Shown: positions 44,623-54,727, counted from the first letter of the stretch. The stretch is DNA of 64,000 bases from an uncultured Roseobacter sp. (GCF_947499265.1 NZ_CANMNK010000003.1:496001-560000), one strand, 5' to 3'. The notes: a model not told the origin generated them from the letters alone. A program made the numbers and translations.

Positions 44623-46050
44623 TCATTCATAATACGCCTTGGCCTGAGGATGCTCTTTGAGTTGTAGCGGTCGGTAGGGTTTCATCTCCCCCAGATGCGA
44701 CACCTGCTCTGCCTTCAAACGCTCTGCCACCGAGGGATGCAGCGGAAAGATCCCATCCACGACCCGGGGCTGTGCGACCCATTTCTTTTTGAAAGGTCCG
44801 ATCTCGATCATATAGGTTTCCTCATGCTGCATACCCAGCGGATCAGGCGTGACAAAAAGCTTATCTTCATTGATCTGCACATCCGGCACACAGTCTTTCA
44901 ACTCCTCCAGCATCCAGTGCAGCGCGATGTCGCTCAGGCGCGATTCCGGCTCCGGATAGCTGCCGCCAACATCGCTGTGACATCCCGGGAACCAGACCTG
45001 CTTCAACCACGCGGGTTTGCGACCGGCGGTCTTTTGCGCCTCCGCACGCATGGCCCATTTCACCCGCGGGAAATCCCGGCGATGCTCATCAATCGCCAAG
45101 GCATGGCGGGCATGCTGCACATCGGAATCGAGCCATTTGTCGTAGTTTTTGCGGTTCCAGACCGCGTGGTGCCCGTATTTCCAGATCGAGGGCCAATCGC
45201 GGATGTTTGTCACTTTCAGCGGATTGTCCTCATCGGGCGAGAAATACTTGAACTGGGACCAACGCAGTTTGGCATATTGAAACAGGATCACGCCCAAAAC
45301 GATCGCCAGCAGGCTACACCACGCCCAATGAACCGACGTCAATATCATCAAGACCAGCGACACCGCCAAAGCGGCAATAGCCGCCAGAGCCACAAATAGC
45401 ACCACGCCGTTCCCTAGGGCGGCCACGGTATCAAAAACCCCTATGAAATGAGGCTGCACATTGCCTTGGACGTCGTGCTCGGCATCCGGCACGAAACTGC
45501 TGTATTTGCGACGAAACCTGCGCCCCAGTTCCTCGCGGCGGGTGTAGTAAGGCTCCTGCCCGCGCGCATATCCGTTACCGTGATTGTAGACATAGTTCAC
45601 CGCATCACTGGCGATCTTGCGCAACCTTGGCCCATGGCGCGGGACCGGCGATCCATCAGGCATTTGCGTCGGGATACCGCAGAGGTTCATCACATTGGCG
45701 ACCGCCCGTACCGTATAGGCCCCCCGCGAAAAGCCAAAGAGCAGCACCTTATCGCCCGGTTCGTAATAGGAGATGATCTTCTCATAGCAATCGATCACGT
45801 TTTCATCGATGCCGGTCCCGATGGCAGCGGATATGACATTCCGCATCCGTTCGACAGTGAACCGCCCGACCTCGCCCGCACCAAGCCCGGGATCGTAGTA
45901 ACAGACCTGCTCAAACGGGCTGATCGCGGAGGACGGCCCCGGGCGCATGGCGCGGTACATCTTATAAATATTGGACAGGCGCTGATCCGGGCGAAGCCCC
46001 CCCACCTGCCCCGTACCATCTGAGAAAATAAGGATATTTTTTGGCATCAT
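44623..46050 (-). CDS. DUF2235 alpha/beta hydrolase with internal membrane helices
   Basis: This 475-residue protein of the DUF2235 family includes Tle1-type phospholipase effectors of type VI secretion and other uncharacterised hydrolases. It begins KNILIFSDGTGQ. Nucleophile Ser108 is in GFSRGAYT, Asp207 in GVFDTVAALG and His in WFPGCHSDVGGSY. Two membrane segments (about residues 215-238 and 242-260) interrupt the catalytic domain, so this form is probably an integral inner-membrane hydrolase. Either of two adjacent ATGs (46050 or 46047) may start it. No VgrG, Hcp or PAAR gene is nearby. Confidence 0.87.
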   Translation of the reverse strand: MMPKNILIFSDGTGQVGGLRPDQRLSNIYKMYRAMRPGPSSAISPFEQVCYYDPGLGAGEVGRFTVERMRNVISAAIGTGIDENVIDCYEKIISYYEPGDKVLLFGFSRGAYTVRAVANVMNLCGIPTQMPDGSPVPRHGPRLRKIASDAVNYVYNHGNGYARGQEPYYTRREELGRRFRRKYSSFVPDAEHDVQGNVQPHFIGVFDTVAALGNGVVLFVALAAIAALAVSLVLMILTSVHWAWCSLLAIVLGVILFQYAKLRWSQFKYFSPDEDNPLKVTNIRDWPSIWKYGHHAVWNRKNYDKWLDSDVQHARHALAIDEHRRDFPRVKWAMRAEAQKTAGRKPAWLKQVWFPGCHSDVGGSYPEPESRLSDIALHWMLEELKDCVPDVQINEDKLFVTPDPLGMQHEETYMIEIGPFKKKWVAQPRVVDGIFPLHPSVAERLKAEQVSHLGEMKPYRPLQLKEHPQAKAYYE

Positions 46051-46467
46051 GGTCTCAAAGCGGATTAAATAGGGTGACTATTCACGCAGAGCGTGTCGGG
46101 GTCAAACGAACAATTTTTTACGAACGGCCCGCAGCCGGCACCATAGGTGCTTTCGTGCATATCTACGGCTTCACTGGGCATTCAGGGATTTGTCCTGCGG
46201 GCGCGAACTGAAGCCCTGTCTTTCATCACTTGAGGGCAGCAAGGATAACGGCGAACCATGCCCGGCTTGCAAGGTTTGCATGCAGCCCATGTCGCAATCA
46301 CGAAGATTGTAGGAAGTTCCTGTTTCAGCGCAGATGGGCTTTCAGAGTTTGGTAACGCGTCAGTGATAGCCCGGCGGAGATCAAATCCGCACCGAAGGGT
46401 CGCCAAGTCCGCAGAAAATACCCCGAACTTCGCCCGGTATTTCTGACCAGTTTTAAGGAATATCACC
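46051..46467. other. 417-base intergenic region between divergent genes
   Basis: This gap separates the DUF2235 gene from the chemoreceptor. Short open frames here lack ribosome sites or recognisable domains. It should hold both promoters. An AAGGA ribosome site at 46456-46460 serves the chemoreceptor. I see no strong palindrome or hairpin. Confidence 0.5.
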
Positions 46468-49029
46468 ATGAAAAAGACGTTCGATGGCATGAAACTGGGG
46501 GTGAAGCTACCTGTCATAATGACCATGCTGGTCGCCATTACGATCCTGGTGATGGCAATCGCAAACGCATCCGTGACCCGGAACATCCTGTCAAAAAATG
46601 CCGTTGAAACGCTCGAAAGCATCGCCCTGATCAAGGCCAGTCGTGTTAATACGCTGATGCAGAATATCGATCGCGACATCCGGCTGCGCGCGGGCATGCC
46701 GGCCACCAGCCAAGCGCTGATTGCCCTCGCGGACGGATACGATTCACTGGAGAACGCGCAAGATACCCTCCAACGGGTTTACATCACGGAAAATGAACAC
46801 GCGCCGGAGCAAAAGGACCAATTGGTCAAGGCGGACACGGGTTCCAGTTATGGTTTCATCCACGCAATCTACCATCCGACATTCGATCAGTTGCAAAATG
46901 AGATGGAGTACTACGACATCTCTCTCTTCGATACCGAAGGCAATCTTGTCTACAGCGTGTTCAAAGAGAGTGACTTCGCCACAAATATGCTGACGGGTGA
47001 GTGGCGCGATTCCGGGCTTGCGCAAGCCTATCGTGGGGCAATGGAGATCGGTCCCACAGATCCATCTGTATTCGTGGATTTCTCCCCATATGGTCCGAGC
47101 AATGACACGCCCGCCGCTTTCATTGCGCGGCCCGTCTTCAATGAGCAGGGTACTTTGCTGGGCGTTTTGGCGTATCAAATGCCGATCGGTCAACTCAACG
47201 CAACCGCCGGTGCGCTGGAGGGCCTGGGATCAACCACGGACGGTTTCATCGTGGGCGACGATGGTCTCATGCGGACGGATTCCATACAATCCGAAGTTGT
47301 TGACATCCTGGTCACATCTGTCGAGCACGAAGCGATCACCGATGGTCTGGAAGGCGGTTCCGGCCTGTTCCAATCCGTGGGGCACACGGGCGGTCAGGTG
47401 ATGGGATACTATGCCCCGATTGAGTTCAACGGCACCCGTTGGGTTTCGGTCGTGCAGCAAGACACGGCTGAGCTTTTCTCGGACATGAATTGGTTCCTGA
47501 AGCTGGCAGCCCTTATGGCCGCGGTGATATTCTTGGTTGTTTTGGTCATCTCCATCTTCTTTTCCCGCAGCATCTCAAAGCCGGTTCAAAAGCTGACCGC
47601 CTGCGTGAACGAGGTCGCCAATGGCAATCTCTCGACAAATGTGCCGGAAACGGATCGCGGCGATGAAATTGGCGAATTGGCGCGCGCAACAGAAGTCTTC
47701 CGCCAGAACGCCCTTCAAATGGAAGAAATGAATGAGCAACAGCAAGCCGCAAACGAAAAGATGGCTGAGTTGAGTGCTGAGCGCGAAAAAGCCGCCGAGC
47801 GCGAGATCGAGCTGGCCCGCGAAAAAGAAGAAGCGGATCGTGCTGCTGCTGCGGAGCGCGATGAGATGATGCGCAGTCTCGGCAGTTCCTTCGGCCAGGT
47901 GGTCGATGACGCGCTTGCGGGCAGGTTTTCTAGCCGTGTCGCTTCCGATTTCAACGACGAAACCCTGATCGAATTGGCAAAAAACATCAATCTGCTCATG
48001 GAATCCGTTGATAATGGGCTTGCCCAAACCGGCGCGCTCCTGGGCCGGGTTGCGACGGGCAATCTGACCGAACGGATGGAAGGAGAGTTCCATGGCGCCT
48101 TTGCTGACCTGCAGCGCAATGTGAATGAAATGATCGACTCGCTGACCTCTCTTGTCGGCGAGATTTCCGAAAGCGGCGTGACACTGACGAGCTCATCCAC
48201 CGAGCTGCAACAGACAGCAGACGCCTTGTCACATCAGGCCGAGCAAAATGCCGCTTCGATTGAAGAGACCTCCGCCGCACTGGAGGAGCTGTCTGCGAGC
48301 ATCAAACAGGTCAACGGCAATATCGCAGATGTCAGCACCAATGCAAAGGAAGCGAGAAATACCGCTTCCTCAAGCGAGCGCATTGCGGCGGAGGCCGCCA
48401 CATCCATGGACCGCATCGCAGAAGGTTCCAAAGAGATCGCACGCGTGATCAGCGTGATCAATGACATCGCATTTCAGATCAATTTGCTGGCGCTCAACGC
48501 CGGGGTCGAGGCTGCGCGCGCCGGCGAAGCAGGCCGTGGATTCTCGGTCGTGGCCTCTGAAGTACGCCAACTCGCGCAGAGATCCAGCGATGCCGCGAAG
48601 GAGATCGCGGATGTGATAACACAAAGTGATGCCGCCGTTGCCGAAGGCGTGGTCAATGTCGCCAGCGCAAAAGACTCGCTGGAGGATATCGCGAAAACAG
48701 TGATCAATATTTCCGAGAGCGTCGACGTTGTGAAGACGGCTATTTCGGAGCAAGCAGCTGGCATCAATGAAATAAACTCCGCAGTAACACAAATCGATGG
48801 TAATACGCAGAAACAGGCGGCCGCTTTTGAAGAGGTCACCGCGTCAAGCCATGTGCTTGCAAAAGAAGCGCAGGAACTTCGCGCGGCGACAACACGGTTT
48901 CAGGTAGCGGGTGTTAAAAACATTGTGGCGATGCGGGAAGAGCCGAAAATAGCGGTTCCCGAGAAATCAAAGCCCCAGGTTCAAAAAGCGGTTGGCGCCG
49001 AAGATTTTGATGGTTGGGACGAGTTTTGA
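46468..49029 (+). CDS. Methyl-accepting chemotaxis protein
   Basis: This 853-residue membrane chemoreceptor has a first membrane helix at about residues 14-33, a large periplasmic Cache-type sensor (34-340) and a second helix at about 343-366. These are followed by a HAMP domain (367-420), a charged coiled coil (412-466), a second HAMP-like segment (about 470-560) and the signalling hairpin. The tip reads [25 protein letters not shown] near residue 675. It ends in GWDEF, resembling the C-terminal pentapeptide that tethers CheR/CheB. No other chemotaxis gene is near. The ligand is unknown. Confidence 0.93.
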   Translation: MKKTFDGMKLGVKLPVIMTMLVAITILVMAIANASVTRNILSKNAVETLESIALIKASRVNTLMQNIDRDIRLRAGMPATSQALIALADGYDSLENAQDTLQRVYITENEHAPEQKDQLVKADTGSSYGFIHAIYHPTFDQLQNEMEYYDISLFDTEGNLVYSVFKESDFATNMLTGEWRDSGLAQAYRGAMEIGPTDPSVFVDFSPYGPSNDTPAAFIARPVFNEQGTLLGVLAYQMPIGQLNATAGALEGLGSTTDGFIVGDDGLMRTDSIQSEVVDILVTSVEHEAITDGLEGGSGLFQSVGHTGGQVMGYYAPIEFNGTRWVSVVQQDTAELFSDMNWFLKLAALMAAVIFLVVLVISIFFSRSISKPVQKLTACVNEVANGNLSTNVPETDRGDEIGELARATEVFRQNALQMEEMNEQQQAANEKMAELSAEREKAAEREIELAREKEEADRAAAAERDEMMRSLGSSFGQVVDDALAGRFSSRVASDFNDETLIELAKNINLLMESVDNGLAQTGALLGRVATGNLTERMEGEFHGAFADLQRNVNEMIDSLTSLVGEISESGVTLTSSSTELQQTADALSHQAEQNAASIEETSAALEELSASIKQVNGNIADVSTNAKEARNTASSSERIAAEAATSMDRIAEGSKEIARVISVINDIAFQINLLALNAGVEAARAGEAGRGFSVVASEVRQLAQRSSDAAKEIADVITQSDAAVAEGVVNVASAKDSLEDIAKTVINISESVDVVKTAISEQAAGINEINSAVTQIDGNTQKQAAAFEEVTASSHVLAKEAQELRAATTRFQVAGVKNIVAMREEPKIAVPEKSKPQVQKAVGAEDFDGWDEF

Positions 49030-49230
49030 TCCGCTGCTTTTTCCAAAATAGGTCTGGTTGTGACCTCATCCGCTTATCGCCAAATATCAATGCACCGATT
49101 GTAAGAGATACCTTCGCAGAAGCGTCTGGCTTGGTCTAAAGATGCTCGACAGGCTCCGCTTCGTTGCCAAAACAGGCTAGGCCTCAGCGGTGGGATAAGT
49201 TGGCAAAGGGGAGGTAGGCCGCACCGAATT

Positions 49231-49254
49231 GACAGGCCGGTTTCCCGGCCTGTC
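49231..49254 (-). terminator. Strong hairpin after the second importer operon
   Basis: GACAGGCCGG pairs perfectly with CCGGCCTGTC over 10 bp; on the minus strand the loop is GAAA, a stable GNRA tetraloop. It lies 12 bases past the binding-protein stop at 49266 and probably ends or protects the minus-strand transcript. The U-tract is weak. Confidence 0.65.
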
Positions 49255-49265
49255 GTTATAGGAAA

Positions 49266-50315
49266 TTACTTTCCCCAGATTTTTGAATAGGCATCACGAT
49301 ACGGACTGTCGGGATCAAATGAGTTGCTGTCCCCCAGTTTTGCCAACCCCTCTTCCGTTACCAAAGCCGGCGAAGTGACGTAGCCGGAACACGGCTCATC
49401 TTGAATGGCCCGGTTCAACTCATCTACCAGCTGCCACCCTTGCAAATTCAAAGGCTCGGCAACTGTGATGGTCTGATACTGGCCACCGCGAATGCGCTGA
49501 AAGGCCGCCTCGGACCCATCGCCCGCGGACCCGGCTTTCGGCGATCCATCACCTGGGATACCCGCGGCCGCAAGAGCCGGACCCATGAAGTCAAAATATA
49601 GGTCATTGATGGCCAAAGCATGCGTCCAACTTGCACCATGTTTTTGCAAGAGGCTTGTTGTCAGGGGGCCCATGCGTGTCGACGTATCCGCAATCGGTGT
49701 GTCGACATATTCAAGAACCGTGCCCCCCATCGCCTCGATGGTCTCCTTGATACGATCCGCTTTATCGATGGCGATCTGGTAGGTTGAATCGGTGAAAATC
49801 ACCGCCCCGACGCCGTCGCCGCCATCTTCCATCGCCCATTTCGCGGCCACTTCGGACACGGTCATCGCATCGGTGGATACATTTGCGAAAATCCCACCCG
49901 GCGCATCACAGCCAATTTTGGGTCCGGAATGCCAGGCCACCATTGGGATGCTAGCCGCGACAACGCCCTCAAGGGCCGCCTGTTGTTCAACCGCATCGAA
50001 GCCATTGATCACAATACCATCAGGCTGCAATGCAAGCGCCTGACCAATCGCGGCGGTGCGCCCTTGAACCGAGCCCGCGCCATCAAGCACGCGCACGTCC
50101 CATCCAATCTTTCCCGCTGCCTCTTCAACGCCATTTGTGACGCCAAGAATTCCGCCGTTTTTCAAATCACCCGCAAGCACCACAATGGTCTTGCCCTCCG
50201 CCGCCTGCGGACCGGTGGTTGGCCCGTCAAAGGCCGTTTCCGACAGCGCGGGGAATGACAGTGTTGCAAGCATGGTACTCGCAAGTAGTGTGTTCAGAAA
50301 TGTTCTTTTTTGCAT
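49266..50315 (-). CDS. Sugar ABC transporter substrate-binding protein (ribose-binding class)
   Basis: This 349-residue periplasmic protein has a Sec signal peptide (TFLNTLLASTMLATLSFPALSETA, cleavage near residue 25). TIVVLAGDLKNGGILGVTNGVEEAAGKIGWDVRVLDG and DGIVINGFDAVEQQAAL are typical of the type 1 periplasmic fold. ATG at 50315 follows GGGAGG and gives the signal peptide; the much longer open frame upstream is spurious because it runs through the permease gene in another frame. Last gene of the ATPase-permease-binding protein operon. The ligand is unknown. Confidence 0.9.
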   Translation of the reverse strand: MQKRTFLNTLLASTMLATLSFPALSETAFDGPTTGPQAAEGKTIVVLAGDLKNGGILGVTNGVEEAAGKIGWDVRVLDGAGSVQGRTAAIGQALALQPDGIVINGFDAVEQQAALEGVVAASIPMVAWHSGPKIGCDAPGGIFANVSTDAMTVSEVAAKWAMEDGGDGVGAVIFTDSTYQIAIDKADRIKETIEAMGGTVLEYVDTPIADTSTRMGPLTTSLLQKHGASWTHALAINDLYFDFMGPALAAAGIPGDGSPKAGSAGDGSEAAFQRIRGGQYQTITVAEPLNLQGWQLVDELNRAIQDEPCSGYVTSPALVTEEGLAKLGDSNSFDPDSPYRDAYSKIWGK

Positions 50316-50341
50316 GGTTTCCTCCCAGTTTTGAAATCTTT

Positions 50342-51364
50342 TCAACGTTTTGCAGCACCCTTGCGCCGCTGCGCGTATCCGGCGATGCCAATGGCAATGA
50401 GCAGGGTCACCCCGTTGAACAGCGGCTCGACCCAGAACGACCCACCAAATTGTTGAATGCCGGAAATGCCGACCGCCAGAATGGCAACACCGACAATTGT
50501 GCCCCAGACGTTCACCCGTCCGGGTTTGATTGTGGTGGAGCCCAGAAAGGCGCCGACAAGTGCAGGCAACAGGAATTCCAATCCAACCGACGCCTGACCA
50601 ATGCGCAGTTTTGCCGCCAAGAGCACACCCGCAAGCGCCGTCATTGTGCCTGATGCCACAAATGCCCCGATTACGTATTTCCGTGTCGGGATGCCATTGA
50701 GCTGTGCCGCGCGCTGATTGGCGCCGATGGCGTAGAGATAACGACCAACCGGCGTGTATTCCAAAACCACCCACATCACGAATGTGATCGCGATCAGATA
50801 ATATCCGGTGATCGGCAGTCCAAAGACAAAAGTGGTGTTGAGCGCATAAAAACCATCTGGCAAAACGCCGACCATCTGGCGGCCCCCGGTGTGCCAAAGT
50901 GCCAGCGCATAGAGGACTGTGCCCGTCCCAAGTGTCGCGATGAAGCTGTCGATCTTTGCGACTTCAACAAGCAATCCGTTCAGAAAACCGGCGACTGCGC
51001 CAAGGACCAGCACGACCGCAACGGCAATCGGCCAGGGCAGGCCCAGCATGGTCTGCAGGCTGATGGCCAGAATGTGCCACAACACGATGCCGTACCCGAC
51101 CGTCAAGTCAATCCGCCCCGCAGCCATCGGGATCATCGCCCCAAGCGACAGCAGCGCAATGATGGCTTTGTCCGAAATGATCGCCCGCAGGTTCAGCATT
51201 GTCGGGAAGGTGTTCGGCAGCAGGATGGAAAAGAGCACGATGAGAAGCACCGTCAGGATCACAAGACCATAGACCGGCAACAGGCGCAGCAGCCGCTTGG
51301 TCCGGCTGAGGTCCTTCATTTCGGCGCGGGTGGGCTCGAGCGCGCTGGATTCAAGCGATTGCAT
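50342..51364 (-). CDS. Sugar ABC transporter permease (ribose class)
   Basis: This 340-residue permease of the RbsC/BPD_transp_2 family has eight or more membrane helices. The typical MIPMAAGRIDLTVGYGIVLWHI occurs near residue 80, and the late pattern EFLLPALVGAFLGSTTIKPGRVNVWGT is the conserved cytoplasmic loop region. It overlaps the ATPase 3' end by 14 bases, so they are coupled. The MAAGRIDLTVG loop is a variant of the commoner ISGGIDLSVG. Confidence 0.9.
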   Translation of the reverse strand: MQSLESSALEPTRAEMKDLSRTKRLLRLLPVYGLVILTVLLIVLFSILLPNTFPTMLNLRAIISDKAIIALLSLGAMIPMAAGRIDLTVGYGIVLWHILAISLQTMLGLPWPIAVAVVLVLGAVAGFLNGLLVEVAKIDSFIATLGTGTVLYALALWHTGGRQMVGVLPDGFYALNTTFVFGLPITGYYLIAITFVMWVVLEYTPVGRYLYAIGANQRAAQLNGIPTRKYVIGAFVASGTMTALAGVLLAAKLRIGQASVGLEFLLPALVGAFLGSTTIKPGRVNVWGTIVGVAILAVGISGIQQFGGSFWVEPLFNGVTLLIAIGIAGYAQRRKGAAKR

Positions 51365-52880
51365 TCGGGTGCTCCTTTTCCGAAGCGATATTTCCGGCTG
51401 ATGCCGATTGAATAAGGTTTTCCGTGGTCAGCCGGGTGCCAGTCAGTTCTTCGACCAGTTTACCCTGACTGAAAACGATGGCGCGGTGGCAAATCGTTGC
51501 GATCTCTTCAAAATCGGTGGACACGATGAGAATGCCCACACCCTTGGCCAGCGCCCGGTTGAGCAACGCGTAAATCTCTGATTTCGCGCCGACATCGACA
51601 CCCGCGGTCGGATCCTCGCAGATTAACAGTTTCCGTTCCGTCGCAAGCCAGCGCCCGATAACGACTTTTTGTTGATTACCGCCGGAAAGCGCTTCGATCG
51701 CCAGCGTCGGGTCATTTGGGGAAAGGCCCAGGTCCGCACCGATTTTTGCCGCATCATCTGCTTCTTTTCCCGCCGACAGCAGGTTCATCAATCCGCGCCC
51801 GATGGCAGCCGGGTTGAGGAAGGTATTCTCCCGAATTGTCAGGTTCATTGCCACGGATTCCTCGGTGCGGTCCCTGGCCACCAACCCAATACCGGATTGC
51901 AACGCCGATTGCGGGGAGCTCAGATCGGGCACCTCTCCCAAGAGGCGCACCTGACCGCTATGCTCCGTCAGCCCAAAGAGCGCCCGCGAAATCACTTCGT
52001 GCCCTGCTCCGCGCAACCCGACCAGACCGATGATTTCATTGTGCTTCAGAGTGATTGTGAGCGGACCAACCGCCCCAACCGTCACGTCCTGAAGGTGCAG
52101 AATATCATCACCGGGCGCATCCTGTGCCTTCATCGTGGCGCGCGTCTTTCGGCCAACAATCTTCTGGACCAGCTCTTCCGGCGTTGTGTGCTCGATGCGC
52201 CGCACGCCAACCATGATCCCATCGCGCAACACGGCGACGCGGTCGGCAATCCGGAAAATCTCATCCAGGCGGTGGCTGACATAGATCATGCCAACGCCCC
52301 GCTCGCGCAAGGGGCGCAGGGCTTTGAACAGTCTTTCGACCTCGTCCGCGGGCAAAGACGCTGTCGGTTCATCGAGCACCAGAAATTCGCTATCAACCGC
52401 CAGCGCGCGGGCGATGGCCACCAGCGATTTTTCCGTGCGGGTCAGGTCTTCAACTCGAGTGGTCGGATCAAATTCGCAATCGACCCTTTTCAACGCGTCG
52501 ACGGCAAAGGCTTCGACATCATGCCAGCGGATCAACCCGCTGCGGCGTGAATACCCCAAAGCCAGGGCAATGTTTTCCGCCACTGTCATCCATTCAATCA
52601 GCCCCAGATCCTGGTGAATAAAGGCAACTTTCTGACGTTCGCCAAACCCGGCGGGCCTGTGCTGATAGGCCTCTCCGTCAATCAGGACACGGCCTGCATC
52701 CGGTTGATGAATACCGCCCAGAACCTTGATCAAGGTGGACTTGCCCGCGCCGTTTTCCCCCAAAAGGGCGACGATCTCTCCGCGTCCGACAGACAGCGAC
52801 ACATCCTTCAGCGCATAGGTGCCGCCAAAGTGCTTGTCGATCCCATCAAAGAAGAGACCCTGGTGCAGGTTGTCTGTCAT
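51351..52880 (-). CDS. Sugar ABC transporter ATPase, two-domain (RbsA type)
   Basis: This 509-residue tandem ATPase has a first domain with Walker A GENGAGKST (about residues 36-44), a Walker B-like FLVLDEPTASLP and the switch His in VSHRLDE. The second domain has a degenerate Walker A (VGLRGAGHEVISRAL), the signature ALSGGNQQKVVIGRWL and CEDPTAGVDVGAK. This asymmetry is normal for RbsA. ATG at 52880 follows GGGAGG. First gene of the importer operon, divergent from the LacI gene, with two palindromic operators between. Confidence 0.92.
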   Translation of the reverse strand: MTDNLHQGLFFDGIDKHFGGTYALKDVSLSVGRGEIVALLGENGAGKSTLIKVLGGIHQPDAGRVLIDGEAYQHRPAGFGERQKVAFIHQDLGLIEWMTVAENIALALGYSRRSGLIRWHDVEAFAVDALKRVDCEFDPTTRVEDLTRTEKSLVAIARALAVDSEFLVLDEPTASLPADEVERLFKALRPLRERGVGMIYVSHRLDEIFRIADRVAVLRDGIMVGVRRIEHTTPEELVQKIVGRKTRATMKAQDAPGDDILHLQDVTVGAVGPLTITLKHNEIIGLVGLRGAGHEVISRALFGLTEHSGQVRLLGEVPDLSSPQSALQSGIGLVARDRTEESVAMNLTIRENTFLNPAAIGRGLMNLLSAGKEADDAAKIGADLGLSPNDPTLAIEALSGGNQQKVVIGRWLATERKLLICEDPTAGVDVGAKSEIYALLNRALAKGVGILIVSTDFEEIATICHRAIVFSQGKLVEELTGTRLTTENLIQSASAGNIASEKEHPNAIA

Positions 52881-52938
52881 TCTTCCTCCCGAAACGCACA
52901 TTGGCGCCGACGTCCGCGTAAATGCTCACATCCGTTGA

Positions 52939-52950
52939 GTTACCCGTAAC
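52939..52950. promoter_or_regulatory. LacI-type operator, imperfect copy
   Basis: GTTACCCGTAAC differs by one central base from the perfect palindrome at 52996-53007. It lies 59 bases upstream of the ABC ATPase start codon, on the importer side of the divergent gap. Confidence 0.65.
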
Positions 52951-52995
52951 GTTGTGCCATGGTCATCGCCAAAGGCCAAAACTGTCAAGCGAAAA

Positions 52996-53007
52996 GTTAC
53001 CGGTAAC
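52996..53007. promoter_or_regulatory. LacI-type operator, perfect copy
   Basis: GTTACCGGTAAC is a perfect 12-bp palindrome with the central CG of LacI-family sites, 16 bases before the LacI start codon. Its centre is 57 bp from that of the partner site at 52939-52950, which allows cooperative binding. Confidence 0.75.
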
Positions 53008-53022
53008 GTAAAATCACCTGAT

Positions 53023-54057
53023 ATGGACGATAAACAGAATAAAAACAGTAAGATAAACCTTTCTGAGGTCGCCAAAGCGGCGGGTGTTTCAAAGATGACG
53101 GCCAGCCGTGTGTTACGGGGTGAAGGCGGATATTCCAAGAAAACCGAAGCCAAGGTCATGGCGAAAGTGGATCAGCTCGGCTATCTGCCCAATCGCCTGG
53201 CGAGTGTTTTCGCGGGAGATCAGAATTCGACATTCATCGGCGTGTCGATCCCGGATCTGGGCAATGAGGTCTTTGCCCAGGTGCTGGAAGGCATTGACCG
53301 AAAGCTGGGCGCATTTGGTCATCAGACCGTTTTGGGCCTCACGCAACATGCCGCGGAAGAAGAGGAGAAATGGATCCGCACTGTGCTGTCCTGGCAACCT
53401 GCGGGGCTGATCCTGACCGGCAGATCTCATTCGCCACGGTCTTATGACATGCTGCGCAACGCGGGCATTCCCGTCGTGGAAATCTGGGATCTGAATTCCA
53501 GCCCGCTCGACATGAGCGTGGGGATCAACCATTTCGATTGCGGTTTTGATGTGGGCAGGTTTGTCATCAGTTGCGGATACAAATCAGTTGGTTTTGTCGG
53601 AACCTCGCACGACACAGCAAATGCGGCAACCGCGCGCCTTGAAGGGTTTACGAAATCGATTGAAGACGGGGGTGGCAAAGTCACAAAACAGTTGTGTCTG
53701 CATGACACTGCGAGTTTTTACCCAGGTTTCTACGGCACCGAACAGCTGCTGGCATCTGATCGCAACGTCGAGTGCATCTTTTACCAAAACGACTCGATGG
53801 CCTTTGGCGGTTTGCAGTATTGCGAGCAAAACGGGCTGGATGTGCCCAGCGATATTGGCATTGTCGGTTGGGGCGATCTAGCCGTTGCGTCCGTGCTGAA
53901 ACGTCGGCTGACCTCCGTGCATGTGTCCCACCTGAAACTCGGGCACGCGGCCGCTGAAATGATGATCGCGCGGCTTTCCGGGGAACCGGTACCTGCCTGC
54001 AGGGACATCGGCTTTCACTTGATCCCAGGTGCCACTGTGCGACAAAGCGTCTTGTAG
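53023..54057 (+). CDS. LacI family transcriptional regulator of the second importer
   Basis: This 344-residue protein has an N-terminal helix-turn-helix (INLSEVAKAAGVSKMTASRVLRG) and hinge helix (LPNRLASVFAG). A periplasmic-binding-like effector domain follows. ATG at 53023 is preferred because the longer start at 52954 would place the operator within the coding region. It is divergent from the ABC importer operon and very likely represses it and itself through the GTTAC...GTAAC pair. Confidence 0.9.
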   Translation: MDDKQNKNSKINLSEVAKAAGVSKMTASRVLRGEGGYSKKTEAKVMAKVDQLGYLPNRLASVFAGDQNSTFIGVSIPDLGNEVFAQVLEGIDRKLGAFGHQTVLGLTQHAAEEEEKWIRTVLSWQPAGLILTGRSHSPRSYDMLRNAGIPVVEIWDLNSSPLDMSVGINHFDCGFDVGRFVISCGYKSVGFVGTSHDTANAATARLEGFTKSIEDGGGKVTKQLCLHDTASFYPGFYGTEQLLASDRNVECIFYQNDSMAFGGLQYCEQNGLDVPSDIGIVGWGDLAVASVLKRRLTSVHVSHLKLGHAAAEMMIARLSGEPVPACRDIGFHLIPGATVRQSVL

Positions 54058-54097
54058 TGCAGCCCAGTCGGCGGGCGGACAAGGAGAGGCGGACATC

Positions 54098-54727
54098 ATG
54101 CCAATGGAAACCTATCTGATCTATCTGGCGGCGGTGGCGGTGTTCTTCGCCACCCCACCCGACACCAGCCAACTGTTGATCGTTTCAAACAGCATTCAAC
54201 ACGGGCTGCGAAAGAGCGTGTACACCATCGCCGGTGACCTGACTGCGAACTGTCTGCAGATGACCGGCGCCGCCTTTGGCCTGGCCGCGATCATCGCCAC
54301 ATCAGCAACCGCATTCATCTGGATCAAATGGCTCGGTGTGGCCTATCTGGTGTGGATCGGGGTGCAATTGATGCGATCACAGGAGCAACCCTCCGATGTC
54401 CGCGCCAATGCCTCACCTGCACGGTTGCGGCTTTACCGACAGGGGTTTGTGACCTCGATGGCCAATCCATTTGCCGTGGTTTTCTTTGGCGCATTGTTCC
54501 CCCAATTCATCGACCCAACGCTGGCGGTACTGCCACAACTCTTTATCCTCGGGCTCACCTATATCGTCATTGATGGCGCTATTTTAGTGCTCTGGGGATG
54601 GCTCGGCATCCGGTCGGCAACGGTGCTGAGACGCTTTGCTTCAGGATTGGTGAACAAGCTGTGTGGCGGCCTTATGATTGCCGCGGCGGCGTTACTGGCC
54701 TCCAAGGATTTCCAGCCGCAGCGGTGA
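54098..54727 (+). CDS. LysE/RhtB family amino-acid exporter
   Basis: This 209-residue inner-membrane protein has about six membrane segments. Family marks are VFFATPPDTSQLLIVSNSIQHGLRKSVYTIAGDLTANC near the N-terminus (the usual P-G-P region reads PPDTSQ), IKWLGVAYLVWIGVQLMRS and FVTSMANPFAVVFFGALFPQFID. ATG at 54098 follows AAGGAGAG. It is 40 bases after the LacI gene, same strand. It exports an amino acid or similar metabolite; the substrate is not evident. Confidence 0.87.
   Translation: MPMETYLIYLAAVAVFFATPPDTSQLLIVSNSIQHGLRKSVYTIAGDLTANCLQMTGAAFGLAAIIATSATAFIWIKWLGVAYLVWIGVQLMRSQEQPSDVRANASPARLRLYRQGFVTSMANPFAVVFFGALFPQFIDPTLAVLPQLFILGLTYIVIDGAILVLWGWLGIRSATVLRRFASGLVNKLCGGLMIAAAALLASKDFQPQR

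Noticed and set aside
42892..46050. Ankyrin plus DUF2235 as a type VI secretion effector/immunity pair
   Set aside because: No VgrG, Hcp, PAAR or adaptor gene is near, and the DUF2235 protein has membrane helices; only a possible partnership is kept as a weak idea.
46258..46446. A 62-codon open frame upstream of the chemoreceptor
   Set aside because: No ribosome site or similarity; it lies in the region expected to hold promoters.
49266..50897. A 543-codon open frame containing the second binding protein
   Set aside because: The N-terminal third runs through the permease gene in another frame and has shadow-like composition; a ribosome site and signal peptide place the true start at 50315.
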